DNA of 36,473 nt. It comes from Actinomycetota bacterium (lineage in GTDB: Bacteria; Actinomycetota; Acidimicrobiia; Acidimicrobiales; Ilumatobacteraceae). The notes beneath the pieces were generated by a model. It was not told where the DNA came from. It did not search any database and saw only the letters and a list, made by a program, of their open reading frames with translations. Both the position numbers and the translations under genes were made by a program. Below are positions 16,165 through 24,354 of the stretch, one piece after another; within the stretch, counting starts at the first letter, position 1, and each line of letters starts with the position of its first letter. The DNA lies in contig JACQZZ010000084.1 of assembly GCA_016213625.1 (NCBI GenBank), positions 1 through 36,473 on the forward strand, given 5' to 3'.

Positions 16165-16170
16165 TATCGT
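16165..16170 (+). promoter_or_regulatory. -10 box of a probable leaderless promoter for the glutamine-synthetase-like gene
   Basis: TATCGT is followed by 9 nt and ATG at 16180 with no ribosome-binding site. It lies in the 137-bp divergent gap with livK. Confidence 0.5.
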
Positions 16171-16179
16171 CGCCGCACT

Positions 16180-17493
16180 ATGGGGAACCGACGAGTCCGA
16201 GTCATGTGGTGCGACCTCAACGGCCTGTCGCACGGGCGCTACGTGCCCGAGCGCCGCCTCGCCGAGCACGGTCACCACGCCGTCACCACGCTGGCCATGA
16301 ACGTGCAGCGCGACATCCTGGAGGTGGAGGGGTACGGCGCCGACGTCGGCTTCCCCGACCTGTCCACGGTGCCGCTGGTGGAGTCACGGCGACCCGGCTG
16401 GGAGGTCGACACCGACGTGTGCATCGCCGACCTCGAGTTCCAGGGTGAGCCGCTCGCCATCGCGCCGCGCAGCGTGCTGCAGAAGGCCGTCGATGCCTGG
16501 CGGGCGCTCGGCTACGAACCCATGCTCGGCTACGAGATGGAGTTCTACGTGATGCAGGCCGACCAGGATGCGCCCGGTGGCTGGATTCCGTTGGTCATCC
16601 CCGCGCACCGCGTCTACGGCGTGGGTCTCGGTGGCGACAACACCGGCCTGATGTTCGACTTCTTCGACGCGGCCGAGCACTGCGAGCTCGATCTCGAGGG
16701 CGTGATGGGCGAGTTCTCGCCCGGCCAGATCGAGCTCAACATGAAGTACGGCCGGGCGATGGACGCCGCCGACCGAGCGTTCATCTGCAAGGAGATGACC
16801 CGCGAGCTCGCGGCGGCGAAGGGGTACCTCGCCACCTACATGGGCCGTCCCCATCCCGAGATGGTCGGCAGCGGTCTCCACATCAACTTCTCGCTGTCGC
16901 CCGTGGGCGGCGGACCGAACGCGTTCGACGACCCCGACGCCGAGTACGGCATCTCGTCCATCGCCCGGCAGTGCATCGGTGGGCTCATCGCACACCACGA
17001 GGCCATCGCCGCACTCAGCGCCCCCACGGTGAACAGCTATCGGCGCCTCATGCCCGGCATCATCGCCGGCTACTGGGCGAACTGGGGCCTCGACAACCGC
17101 ATCAGCACGTACCGCGTGCCCGGTGAGCGTGGCGCCGCCACCCGCATCGAGAACCGCATGCCGTGTGGCACCGCGAACCCGTACCTGGCGGCCGCGGCGA
17201 TGTTGAACGCGGCACTGCTCGGTGTGGTCGACGGGCTCGATTGCGGTCTGCCGCAGGAGGGCGACGGCGACGCCGAGCCGAACACCGATCGGCACACGCC
17301 GCACTCGCTGTCCGAGGCCATCGCCGCGTTCGAGGCCGACACCGGGTTGTGCGAGGCGCTCGGCCCCGACCTCACGCGCACGTATCTCGCGCTGCGCCGC
17401 GACGAGCTCGCTCGCTGGGACGCACAGGGCCACGCGTGGTCCCTCGACGAAGTGACACCGTGGGAGCTGCGCGAGTACCTCCCGTTCTACTGA
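16180..17493 (+). CDS. Glutamine synthetase family protein (probable gamma-glutamyl-amine/amide ligase)
   Basis: A 437-aa GS-family enzyme. The N-terminal beta-grasp begins VMWCDLNGLSHGRYVPE; the catalytic domain has the metal glutamates in GYEMEFYV (117-124) and GEFSPGQIELN (177-187), the ATP/metal segment GSGLHINFSLS with His234, the loop PTVNSYRRL, and the RIENRMPCGTANPYLAAAAML region. It lacks the Met-rich and adenylylation-loop features I would expect of housekeeping GlnA and resembles the GlnA3/GlnA4 or PuuA-type paralogues that glutamylate amines. It is divergent from the importer operon. Which amine it uses is unknown; ordinary glutamine synthesis is less likely. Confidence 0.85.
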   Translation: MGNRRVRVMWCDLNGLSHGRYVPERRLAEHGHHAVTTLAMNVQRDILEVEGYGADVGFPDLSTVPLVESRRPGWEVDTDVCIADLEFQGEPLAIAPRSVLQKAVDAWRALGYEPMLGYEMEFYVMQADQDAPGGWIPLVIPAHRVYGVGLGGDNTGLMFDFFDAAEHCELDLEGVMGEFSPGQIELNMKYGRAMDAADRAFICKEMTRELAAAKGYLATYMGRPHPEMVGSGLHINFSLSPVGGGPNAFDDPDAEYGISSIARQCIGGLIAHHEAIAALSAPTVNSYRRLMPGIIAGYWANWGLDNRISTYRVPGERGAATRIENRMPCGTANPYLAAAAMLNAALLGVVDGLDCGLPQEGDGDAEPNTDRHTPHSLSEAIAAFEADTGLCEALGPDLTRTYLALRRDELARWDAQGHAWSLDEVTPWELREYLPFY

Positions 17494-17511
17494 CGGCTCA
17501 CAGCTGACGAC

Positions 17512-18156
17512 TCAGAGGCCCAGCAGCGGCAGACACGGCGCCACGCCGTGCAGTTCGATGTCGTCGCGCCGCACGTGCGCGTCGAAGTACTCGCGAGTCA
17601 TCTCGAACCGCGTCTGGCGCGCGACGACGCCTCTGCGTGTCAGGAACGCGTGGCCGTTCTCGGAATAGCCGAGACGACGGGTGACGCCGAGCGACGGCCC
17701 GTTGTCGTCCCACGCCGCGGTGGTGGCGATCTGCGCGCCGAAGCCGTCGAAGCCCAACTGCAGGTTGGCGATGCGCATCTCCTTCCCGATACCGCGACCC
17801 TGGAACTCCAGACCCAGCCACGACCCGGTCTCGAAGGAACGGGTGGCCGGAAACTCCTCGGCGAGGAAGCCGGTGCTCCCGACGACCTCGCCGTCGACCA
17901 CCACGGCGAAGTTGATCATCCATCGCTCGGGCGACAGTTCGGCTCGTGTGCGCCAGTGGAACTGCATGGCGTTGCGCTCGAGTTGCGGCGACGGCGCGTC
18001 GGTCCAGGGAATGCGGAACGGCATGAACGCCGGATCGTGCACGCCCTTTGCCGCGAGCAGCGCCAGCGCGGTGGACATCTCGTCGTCGATCGGTCGCAAC
18101 TCCAACCGCGGCGTCACCACGCGCAGGTCGAAGAACGGCCAGATCGGATGCGTCAT
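17512..18156 (-). CDS. GNAT-family N-acetyltransferase (RimJ/RimL-like)
   Basis: A 214-aa acetyltransferase. The beginning TPRLELRPIDDEMSTALALL is the usual RimJ/RimL opening, and EFQGRGIGKEMR (117-128) is the acetyl-CoA pyrophosphate loop with the QGRGIGK pattern. GSWLGLEFQGRGIG and the later NGPSLGVTRRLGYSENG (asparagine plus Leu-Gly-Tyr) match motif A/B of these enzymes. They acetylate amino groups of proteins or small molecules; the target here is unknown. The ATG at 18156 has a weak CAGACT 6 nt upstream. It is convergent with the glutamine-synthetase-like gene, with an 18-bp gap that shows no convincing hairpin. Confidence 0.88.
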   Translation of the reverse strand: MTHPIWPFFDLRVVTPRLELRPIDDEMSTALALLAAKGVHDPAFMPFRIPWTDAPSPQLERNAMQFHWRTRAELSPERWMINFAVVVDGEVVGSTGFLAEEFPATRSFETGSWLGLEFQGRGIGKEMRIANLQLGFDGFGAQIATTAAWDDNGPSLGVTRRLGYSENGHAFLTRRGVVARQTRFEMTREYFDAHVRRDDIELHGVAPCLPLLGL

Positions 18157-18199
18157 CGCGCCAGTCTGACGCGCCGACCTGCTGGGCCCGCGCCGAGTT

Positions 18200-18985
18200 T
18201 CAGTACGCGCCGAGGTACTGCGCGCGCTGCTCTTCGGCCATCCGAGCGATCTCGTCGATCTCGGTGGTGTCGAAGCCCGCCATCTCGCGGAACTTGCGCG
18301 CCAACTGGATGGCCGCGTCGCGCGTCTCGCCACGGGCACCACGGAAGTTGAACAGCCCGTCGACCGTGCGTTGGAAGTCCAGTGCGGCGGTCTGCCGTTC
18401 CTTGTCGTCCTTGGTGAGCTCGCGCAGCCAGTTGCTGCCCATCTTCACGTGGGTGACCTCGTCGGCGAGCATCCAGTCCTCGCAGAACTCCAACACCGGG
18501 TCGTTCATCTCGATCGCGAAGTCGCGCATGGTGGTGAACACGTCGATGGCCAACCCCTCGAGCGCACGGTTCACCCCAGCCAGTCGGAACACCGGATCGG
18601 GATGACACGCGGCCTCGAACAGCGTGACGGCTTCGCTGAACTCACCGACGTCGATGCCCATGTGGTCGCCCAACAGGAGGCTGATCTCCACGTGGCGGGC
18701 TTCGTCCCAGCACTGGCGGGCCATGTCGAGCTTCATCGCGAACGGGGTCTCGTCGGTGCTGTAGTCGAACGCCGTGCGGCCGGAGCCCTCCAGCGCCTGG
18801 ATCTCGCCGACGAAGATGCCGTGCATCTGGCGACGTGCTCGATCGGCGACTTCTTCGGCCGCGGGGTCGATGCGACGCATCTCGGCCAGCCCGGTCACGC
18901 GCTCGTCGGCGAAGCGTTCGGCGGTGGTGATGCGATGAAACCGCTCGTCGCGTGCGAGGTCGGTCGGCAGCCACTGTGTGCGCAT
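18200..18985 (-). CDS. Ferritin-like diiron protein (DUF455-like)
   Basis: A 261-aa, largely helical protein with a complete set of carboxylate-bridged diiron ligands: Glu61 or Glu66 in GEIQALEG, Glu95-x2-His98 in DEARHVE, Glu143 in ALEGLAI and Glu176-x2-His179 in ADEVTHVKMG. This four-helix pattern is shared by ferritin-like oxygenases such as MiaE and by DUF455 proteins, so an oxygen-dependent oxidation or hydroxylation is likely, with iron handling an alternative. No substrate can be named. TACGGT lies 6 nt before the ATG. It is followed on the same strand, after 43 bp, by the acetyltransferase gene. Confidence 0.8.
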   Translation of the reverse strand: MRTQWLPTDLARDERFHRITTAERFADERVTGLAEMRRIDPAAEEVADRARRQMHGIFVGEIQALEGSGRTAFDYSTDETPFAMKLDMARQCWDEARHVEISLLLGDHMGIDVGEFSEAVTLFEAACHPDPVFRLAGVNRALEGLAIDVFTTMRDFAIEMNDPVLEFCEDWMLADEVTHVKMGSNWLRELTKDDKERQTAALDFQRTVDGLFNFRGARGETRDAAIQLARKFREMAGFDTTEIDEIARMAEEQRAQYLGAY

Positions 18986-18991
18986 GCGAAA

Positions 18992-18997
18992 ACCGTA
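18992..18997 (-). promoter_or_regulatory. -10-like box before the ferritin-like gene
   Basis: On the minus strand TACGGT is followed by 6 nt and the ATG at 18985, with no ribosome-binding site. Confidence 0.4.
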
Positions 18998-19053
18998 CTA
19001 CGCAGGAACGACATGGCGTGGCGTCGGCGCTCCTTCCGGCCATGATGGGAGCC

Positions 19054-20121
19054 GTGCGCGTCGCCTACACCCTCGAACAGTGCTGGCACCGGGTGCCCGG
19101 CGGCACTGGTGTCGCGGCGCTGCGTATCGCCGAGGCATTGGGCCCGCACAACGACATCCGGTTGGTCGGGGTGGCCGGGCGCCATCGCCATCTGCCCGAG
19201 GAACCGTGGTTGCCCACCATTCCTGTCGCTCACCTCCCGGTGGCCGCGCCGTGGCTCTACGAGGGCTGGCTGCGGCTGGGCTGGCCGAAGGTGGAGGTTG
19301 CCACCGGCCCGGTCGACATCGCGCACGCCACGACGCTCATCCCGTGTGCCACCGACGCGCCGTTGGTGGTCACGGTGCACGACCTGGCCTTCCTGCACGA
19401 GCCGGATCACTTCACCAAGCACGGCGTGCGGGTGTTCAACCGCAGCCTCGCCGTCATCCGCCAGCGCGCCGACATGGTGCTCTGCGCCAGCCAAGCCACC
19501 ATGGACGATTGCGTGGTGGCGGGCATCGGCGCCGACCGATTGCGACTGGTGCCGCTCGGCGTGGAGACCGATCGCGCTGCACCCGCCGATGTCACCCGGG
19601 TGTGCGCGCTGTACGAACTGCCCGAGCGTTACTTCCTGTTCGTCGGCACGGTGGAACCACGCAAGAACCTGCGAGGGCTGGTGGCCGCACTCGCGCTGCT
19701 GCCCGAGCCGTTGCCGTTGGTCGTGGCGGGCGCCGAGGGGTGGGGCGACAGCGGTGTCGAGCCCGGCGACGGAGTGCGCTTCCTCGGCTTCGTGCCGGCC
19801 GACGACCTGGGCGCGCTGTACGCCGGTGCCGACGTGTTCTGCTACCCGAGCGAGCGCGAGGGCTACGGACTGCCGGTGCTGGAAGCCATGGCGCAAGGCA
19901 CGCCGGTGGTCACCAGCCGCGGTACCGCCACCGAGGAGACCGCCGGCAACGCGGCCGTGCTCGTCGACCCCATGGATCCCGCCGACATCGCCCGTGGCAT
20001 CGACGAAGCGCAGCGCCGTCATCGTGAGTTGGCAGCCAAGGGTGTGGCTCGTGCACAACGGCGCAGCTGGGCCAGCAGCGCGGCCGCCACCGCTGCCGTC
20101 TACCGCGAGCTCGTTCCATGA
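19054..20121 (+). CDS. Glycosyltransferase, GT-B fold, GT4 family
   Basis: A 355-aa retaining glycosyltransferase. The acceptor half opens VRVAYTLEQCWHRVPGGTG with the glycine loop; the donor half has FVGTVEPRKNLRGL and the nucleotide-sugar site SEREGYGLPVLEAMAQGTPV, an E-x7-E-like motif. In-frame ATGs at 19042 and 19045 are alternatives; the GTG at 19054 is preferred because recognisable homology begins there. It is the first of three glycosyltransferases joined by ATGA overlaps, indicating one translationally coupled assembly unit for a surface glycan. Donor and acceptor sugars are unknown. Confidence 0.9.
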   Translation: MRVAYTLEQCWHRVPGGTGVAALRIAEALGPHNDIRLVGVAGRHRHLPEEPWLPTIPVAHLPVAAPWLYEGWLRLGWPKVEVATGPVDIAHATTLIPCATDAPLVVTVHDLAFLHEPDHFTKHGVRVFNRSLAVIRQRADMVLCASQATMDDCVVAGIGADRLRLVPLGVETDRAAPADVTRVCALYELPERYFLFVGTVEPRKNLRGLVAALALLPEPLPLVVAGAEGWGDSGVEPGDGVRFLGFVPADDLGALYAGADVFCYPSEREGYGLPVLEAMAQGTPVVTSRGTATEETAGNAAVLVDPMDPADIARGIDEAQRRHRELAAKGVARAQRRSWASSAAATAAVYRELVP

Positions 20122-21230
20122 ACGTGTCGGCACCGTCAGTGCTGGTGAACATGCTGTGGTGCGTCCCGGGTGGCGTGGGCGGCTCCGAGGAGTACCTCGT
20201 CCGGCAACTCCTCGGTCTGGCCGAGCAGCCCGAGCCGCGTTGGCAGGCCACCGTGGCCGCGGCGCGCGGCCTTCCGGCCGCCCATCCCGAGCTGGCGGCG
20301 GTGACCACCATGGTCGAGCCCGAGTTCGAGAGCCACGGTCGCGTGCGGCGCATCATCGGCGAGTCCACCTGGTTGCGCCGCCACACGGGCGGCGTGCAGC
20401 TGGTGCACCACGGCGGCGGCACGGCGCCGCTTCGCGCTCACCGGCCCTATGTGCTCACCATCCACGACCTGCAGTTCCGTACGTACCCGCAGTACTTCTC
20501 GACGGTGAAGCGGGCGTACCTGCAGGCCGTCATCCCTCGATCGGCGAAGCGGGCGAGCGTGGTGGCGGTGCCCAGCGACTACGTGCGCGGGTGCGTCATC
20601 GAGGCCTACGGGGTGCAGCCCGAGCGAGTGCTGGTGGTGCCCCACGGCATCGAGCCGGCATTGGCGCACGACATCACCCCCGAAGCCGAACTGCGTCAGC
20701 GCTACGGACTCGGCGAGGGTCCGGTCATCGTGTACCCGGCCGTCACCCATCCGCACAAGCACCACGAGTTCCTGCTGCAGATGATGCGCGACCACTGGAC
20801 CGACCCCGAACTGCGGCTGGTGCTCACCGGCGGCGTCGGCATGGCCGAGCACGTCGTGGCCGCGTGCACCGATCGTCGTGTGTGCCGACTCGGGCGGGTG
20901 CCGGCGGCCGACCGCAACGGCCTGCTGGCGATGTCCGCTGCGATGGTGTTTCCCAGCCAGTACGAGGGCTTCGGTGCACCGCTCATCGAGGCGATGACCC
21001 TCGGGGCTCCCGTGGTGTGCAGCGACGCTACCTGCATGCCCCAGATCGTGGGCGACGCCGGGTTGGTGCGCCCGCTCGTGCCTGAGGCATGGGCCAGTGT
21101 GCTCGACGAAGCCGGCCGCCGACGCGACCAACTCGTCGCTGCCGGACATCAGCGGGCGCAAGCGTTCACCTCGAAGGCCAGCGGCGCTGCGTTGGCGGCC
21201 GCGTACGGCCGCGCGCTGGAGTACGCATGA
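20118..21230 (+). CDS. Glycosyltransferase, GT-B fold, GT4 family
   Basis: A 370-aa glycosyltransferase of the same fold as its neighbours but not a close duplicate. It has the N-terminal glycine loop WCVPGGVGGSEEYLVRQL (14-31), the segment YVLTIHDLQFRTYPQYFS found in mannosyl-/rhamnosyltransferase-like GT4 enzymes, YPAVTHPHKHHEFLL and the donor site SQYEGFGAPLIEAMTLGAPV. It overlaps both flanking genes by ATGA. It would add the second sugar in the glycan built by this operon; specificity cannot be read. Confidence 0.9.
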   Translation: MNVSAPSVLVNMLWCVPGGVGGSEEYLVRQLLGLAEQPEPRWQATVAAARGLPAAHPELAAVTTMVEPEFESHGRVRRIIGESTWLRRHTGGVQLVHHGGGTAPLRAHRPYVLTIHDLQFRTYPQYFSTVKRAYLQAVIPRSAKRASVVAVPSDYVRGCVIEAYGVQPERVLVVPHGIEPALAHDITPEAELRQRYGLGEGPVIVYPAVTHPHKHHEFLLQMMRDHWTDPELRLVLTGGVGMAEHVVAACTDRRVCRLGRVPAADRNGLLAMSAAMVFPSQYEGFGAPLIEAMTLGAPVVCSDATCMPQIVGDAGLVRPLVPEAWASVLDEAGRRRDQLVAAGHQRAQAFTSKASGAALAAAYGRALEYA

Positions 21231-22489
21231 CCACGCCGACACCGCTCACCAACTCCGAGCGGCCCTTGCGCATCGCCGTGCTCTGCCCGCACTTCGCGCC
21301 CGACACCGCGCCCACCGGTGAGGTGATGACCCGCATCGTCCACGAGCTGGCCGCGCTGGGCCACGAACTGCACGTGGTGACCGCGCTGCCCTGGTACCGC
21401 GAGCACCGCATCGAGCCAGGCTGGGAGGGGAGGCTGTGGCGTCGCGAGCGCACCGACTGGGGGTGGATCACCCGCGTGCACCCGTTCCCGGGTGACGACA
21501 AGCGCAACCTCGTGCGCCGCGCACTCGGGTTCGCAGGGTTCAGCGCACTCGCCGGCCTCACCTCGCTGCGCGGTGGTCGGGTCGACGCGGTCATCGCCAT
21601 GTCGCCGCCGCTCACGTTGGGGCTGACGGGCTGGGGCACGCATCTGTTCCGTCGTGGGCCGCTGGTCTTCAACATCCAGGACGTGTTCCCCGATGCAGCA
21701 GTCGAGACCGGTGCCATCACCAACACGAAGATCATCGCCGTGGCCCGCTGGCTCGAGCGGGTGAGCTACCACCGGGCGGCGGCGGTCACGGTCCTCAGCG
21801 ACGACCTGCGCGACAACGTCGCGGCCAAGGTGAAGCCGTCGCATCGCTCGAAGGTGCACGTCATCCCCAACTTCGTCGACACCGAGTTCATCGCTCCGTC
21901 CGACCGCATCACCCCGCTGCGCGCCGAACTCGGCATCGGCGACGAGCCCGTGGTGCTCTATGCCGGGAACGTCGGCTTCTCGCAGTCGCTCGAGATGGTG
22001 GTCGAAGCCGCCCGCCGCGTTCCGGAGGCGACGTTCCTGGTGAACGGCGACGGCGCGGCGCGTGTCACGTTGCAGGAGCAGGCGGCCGACCTGCCCAACG
22101 TGCGGTTCAGTGGCTACCAGCCCAAGTCGCGGGTGCCCGAGGTGCTCGCCACGGGCGACATCCACCTGGTGCCGCTCAAGCGTGGCCTCGGCCGGGTGTC
22201 GGTGCCGTCGAAGACGTACTCGATCCTCGCCGCCGGTCGTCCGGTGCTCGCCGCCATCGACCCCGGCACCGAGGTGCCCCGCATGCTCGAGGCCAGCGGG
22301 GGAGGGGTCTGTGTGCCACCCGACGACCTCGAAGCGTTCTGCCTGGCCCTTCGCGGTTTGCTCGACGACCACGCGGCCGCAGCGGCGATGGGCGCGGCCG
22401 GCAGGGCGTGGGTCACCGGGGCCGCTTCGCCGGCAGCGGTGGCCATGGCATACGAGCGCCTGATTCGTTCGCTCGGTCGGGGTCGCTGA
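21227..22489 (+). CDS. Glycosyltransferase, WbuB/WcaI-like GT4
   Basis: A 420-aa glycosyltransferase. The opening LCPHFAPDTAPTGEVMTRIV, followed by VVTALPWYREHRIEPGWEG, together with FNIQDVFPDAAVETGAI and GRVSVPSKTYSILAAGRPV, is the pattern of WcaI/WbuB-type enzymes that act in O-antigen or exopolysaccharide synthesis, some with 6-deoxy-amino sugars. It closes the three-gene coupled run. The 38-bp gap after it carries a separate promoter for the next gene. The donor is unknown; a deoxysugar would fit the rfb and gmd genes in the window. Confidence 0.9.
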   Translation: MTTPTPLTNSERPLRIAVLCPHFAPDTAPTGEVMTRIVHELAALGHELHVVTALPWYREHRIEPGWEGRLWRRERTDWGWITRVHPFPGDDKRNLVRRALGFAGFSALAGLTSLRGGRVDAVIAMSPPLTLGLTGWGTHLFRRGPLVFNIQDVFPDAAVETGAITNTKIIAVARWLERVSYHRAAAVTVLSDDLRDNVAAKVKPSHRSKVHVIPNFVDTEFIAPSDRITPLRAELGIGDEPVVLYAGNVGFSQSLEMVVEAARRVPEATFLVNGDGAARVTLQEQAADLPNVRFSGYQPKSRVPEVLATGDIHLVPLKRGLGRVSVPSKTYSILAAGRPVLAAIDPGTEVPRMLEASGGGVCVPPDDLEAFCLALRGLLDDHAAAAAMGAAGRAWVTGAASPAAVAMAYERLIRSLGRGR

Positions 22490-22512
22490 CAGCTTTTGTC
22501 ACGCCGAGGCGG

Positions 22513-22518
22513 TAGCCT
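22513..22518 (+). promoter_or_regulatory. TAGCCT -10 box, probable leaderless promoter
   Basis: TAGCCT is followed by 9 nt and the GTG at 22528, with no ribosome-binding site. The identical hexamer occurs at three other starts in the window. Confidence 0.5.
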
Positions 22519-22527
22519 CGCTCCCTC

Positions 22528-23340
22528 GTGGCCACCTCATCGTCCGCCAAGAAAGTCGCCAAGCTCGCCTCGCGTGGCAAGGGGAAAAAGGTTCGCTTCC
22601 AGAGCGGCACCACGTTCCCTGCCATCGTGGCCATCGCCTGCGTGCTGATGCTCGTGCTCATCGGGTATGCCCGTGCGTCCATGCCGGGTGTCGAGGCTGG
22701 TCCGCCGCAGCCGGGCGACGCCTGGTCCATCGCCTACGGCATCCGCATCTGCGACGAGCAGCTGCCCAACCTCACCGGCACCGCCGCAGAGTTGGAGAAG
22801 GATGCCAGCACCGGCGACCAGACCGCGGTGCAGACCGGCAGCGATGCCGACGGCATCATCCACTACCACCCGCAGGTCGGTGGCGCCACCGGCCGCCAGG
22901 CCCGTCTCGGCGTCTTCCTCGACATCTACGACGTGAAGCTCACCGACACCGTGCTCGAACTGCCCGAGTCGCAGGTCGGCCCCGGTGAGACCCGCAAGTG
23001 GGACACGGCCGACTTCAAGTGCGACGGCAAGGACACCCAGATCCGGGTGCGTGTGTGGAAGGACTACACGTCCGACGACTTCGTCGACAACGTCACGAAC
23101 TTCCGCAACCTGCGCTTCACCAACAACGGCATGGTGTTCGCCATCGCCGTCGTGCCGAAGGACGCCGACATTCCGAAGCCCGATTCGGCGGCCACGCTCA
23201 CCGAGCTGGGCGTCATCGGTGGCTCGCCGGCCACCACCGTGCCCTCCAGCGACACGGTGCCTGCCGACAGCACGCCCGACACCGGCGACACGGTTGCAGC
23301 CACCACCACGGTCGCAGCCAGCACCACCACGGGCGGCTGA
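22528..23340 (+). CDS. Membrane-anchored extracytoplasmic protein of unknown function
   Basis: A 270-aa protein I do not recognise. It has a Lys-rich cytoplasmic N-terminus (about 1-28), one membrane anchor (FPAIVAIACVLMLVLIGYA, about 30-48), an extracytoplasmic domain to about 225 with two cysteines (in IRICDEQ and DFKCDGKD), and a low-complexity Thr/Ser/Ala/Pro tail that could be glycosylated or span the wall. The domain looks beta-rich (HYHPQVGGATGRQARLGVFL, VRVWKDYTSDD). It sits between the glycosyltransferase run and a nucleotidyltransferase whose ATG overlaps its stop, so a role in the same glycan pathway is inferred from position only. Confidence 0.8.
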   Translation: MATSSSAKKVAKLASRGKGKKVRFQSGTTFPAIVAIACVLMLVLIGYARASMPGVEAGPPQPGDAWSIAYGIRICDEQLPNLTGTAAELEKDASTGDQTAVQTGSDADGIIHYHPQVGGATGRQARLGVFLDIYDVKLTDTVLELPESQVGPGETRKWDTADFKCDGKDTQIRVRVWKDYTSDDFVDNVTNFRNLRFTNNGMVFAIAVVPKDADIPKPDSAATLTELGVIGGSPATTVPSSDTVPADSTPDTGDTVAATTTVAASTTTGG

Positions 23341-24344
23341 TGCGCGCCGTCGTGCTGGTGGGTGGGTTCGGAACCCGCCTCCGACCGCTCACGAACTCCA
23401 TCCCGAAGCCGATGCTCCCGGTGGGGCAACTCCCCATCATCGAGCGCCTGGTCATGAACCTCGCGCGAGGCGGCGTCACCGAGGTGACGTTGGCGCTCGG
23501 GTTCAAGCCCGAACCGTTCGTGGAGGCGTTCCCGTCGGGTGAGTGCGCTGGGGTCGCGCTGCGGTACGCCGTCGAGCCCGAACCGCTCGACACGGCGGGT
23601 GCCATCCGGTTCGCGGCCGACTCGGCCGGCATCGACGACACGTTCATCGTCGTCAACGGCGACGTCATCACCGACCTCGACGTGTCGGCCCTGGTGGCCT
23701 TCCACCGCGAGCACGGCGCTGAAGCCACCCTCCACCTCATCGGTGTGCCCGACCCGTCGGCTTTCGGCGTTGTCGCGCTCGATGCAGACGGTCGCGTCGA
23801 ACGATTCGTGGAGAAGCCCGCGCCGGGTACCGCACCGAGCAACCTCATCAACGCCGGTACCTACGTGCTCGAGCCGTCGGTGCTGCAGCGCATTCCCACG
23901 GGGCAGAAGGTGTCCATCGAACGGGCGACGTTCCCGGCCGTGGTGGCCGACGGCGGCCTGTTCGCCATGGCCACCGACGACTACTGGCTCGACACGGGCC
24001 GTCCCGAGCTGTACCTGCAGGCCAACGTCGACATGGTCGCCGGACGTCGTCGCCACGACCACTGCGATGCCGTGCACGAACTGGCATCGGTGGCTGCCGA
24101 TGCCGTGCTCGTCGACTCGCTGGTGGGTCCCGGTGCCGAGCTCGGCGCAGGCGCGACGCTGGTGCGCTCGGTGCTGCTGTCGGGCGCGGTCGTCGGCGCC
24201 GGTGCACAGGTGACAGACTCGGTGGTCATGGGCCGGATCGGCGAAGGCGCAGACGTGCGCGACAGCGTGGTGGGTGCCGACGGTGTCGTCGCCCCGAACG
24301 AACACGTGCACGGCGAACGCCGCCCCGATCCCGACGCCGGGTGA
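23340..24344 (+). CDS. Sugar-phosphate nucleotidyltransferase, probable mannose-1-phosphate guanylyltransferase
   Basis: A 334-aa enzyme that makes a nucleotide sugar from a sugar 1-phosphate and an NTP. The signature GGFGTRLRPLTNSIPKPMLP (8-27) contains the catalytic Arg and Lys23; EPEPLDTAGAIRFA (79-92) and the metal-binding NGD (106-108) follow. From about 250 to 320 there are left-handed beta-helix repeats (GPGAELGAGATLVRSVLLSG). The PKPMLPVG form is typical of GDP-mannose pyrophosphorylases rather than RmlA, so it probably supplies GDP-mannose to the dehydratase encoded at 27727. A different sugar or nucleotide cannot be excluded. TGATG overlap with the preceding gene. Confidence 0.85.
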   Translation: MRAVVLVGGFGTRLRPLTNSIPKPMLPVGQLPIIERLVMNLARGGVTEVTLALGFKPEPFVEAFPSGECAGVALRYAVEPEPLDTAGAIRFAADSAGIDDTFIVVNGDVITDLDVSALVAFHREHGAEATLHLIGVPDPSAFGVVALDADGRVERFVEKPAPGTAPSNLINAGTYVLEPSVLQRIPTGQKVSIERATFPAVVADGGLFAMATDDYWLDTGRPELYLQANVDMVAGRRRHDHCDAVHELASVAADAVLVDSLVGPGAELGAGATLVRSVLLSGAVVGAGAQVTDSVVMGRIGEGADVRDSVVGADGVVAPNEHVHGERRPDPDAG

Positions 24345-24354
24345 CGCGTCGATC

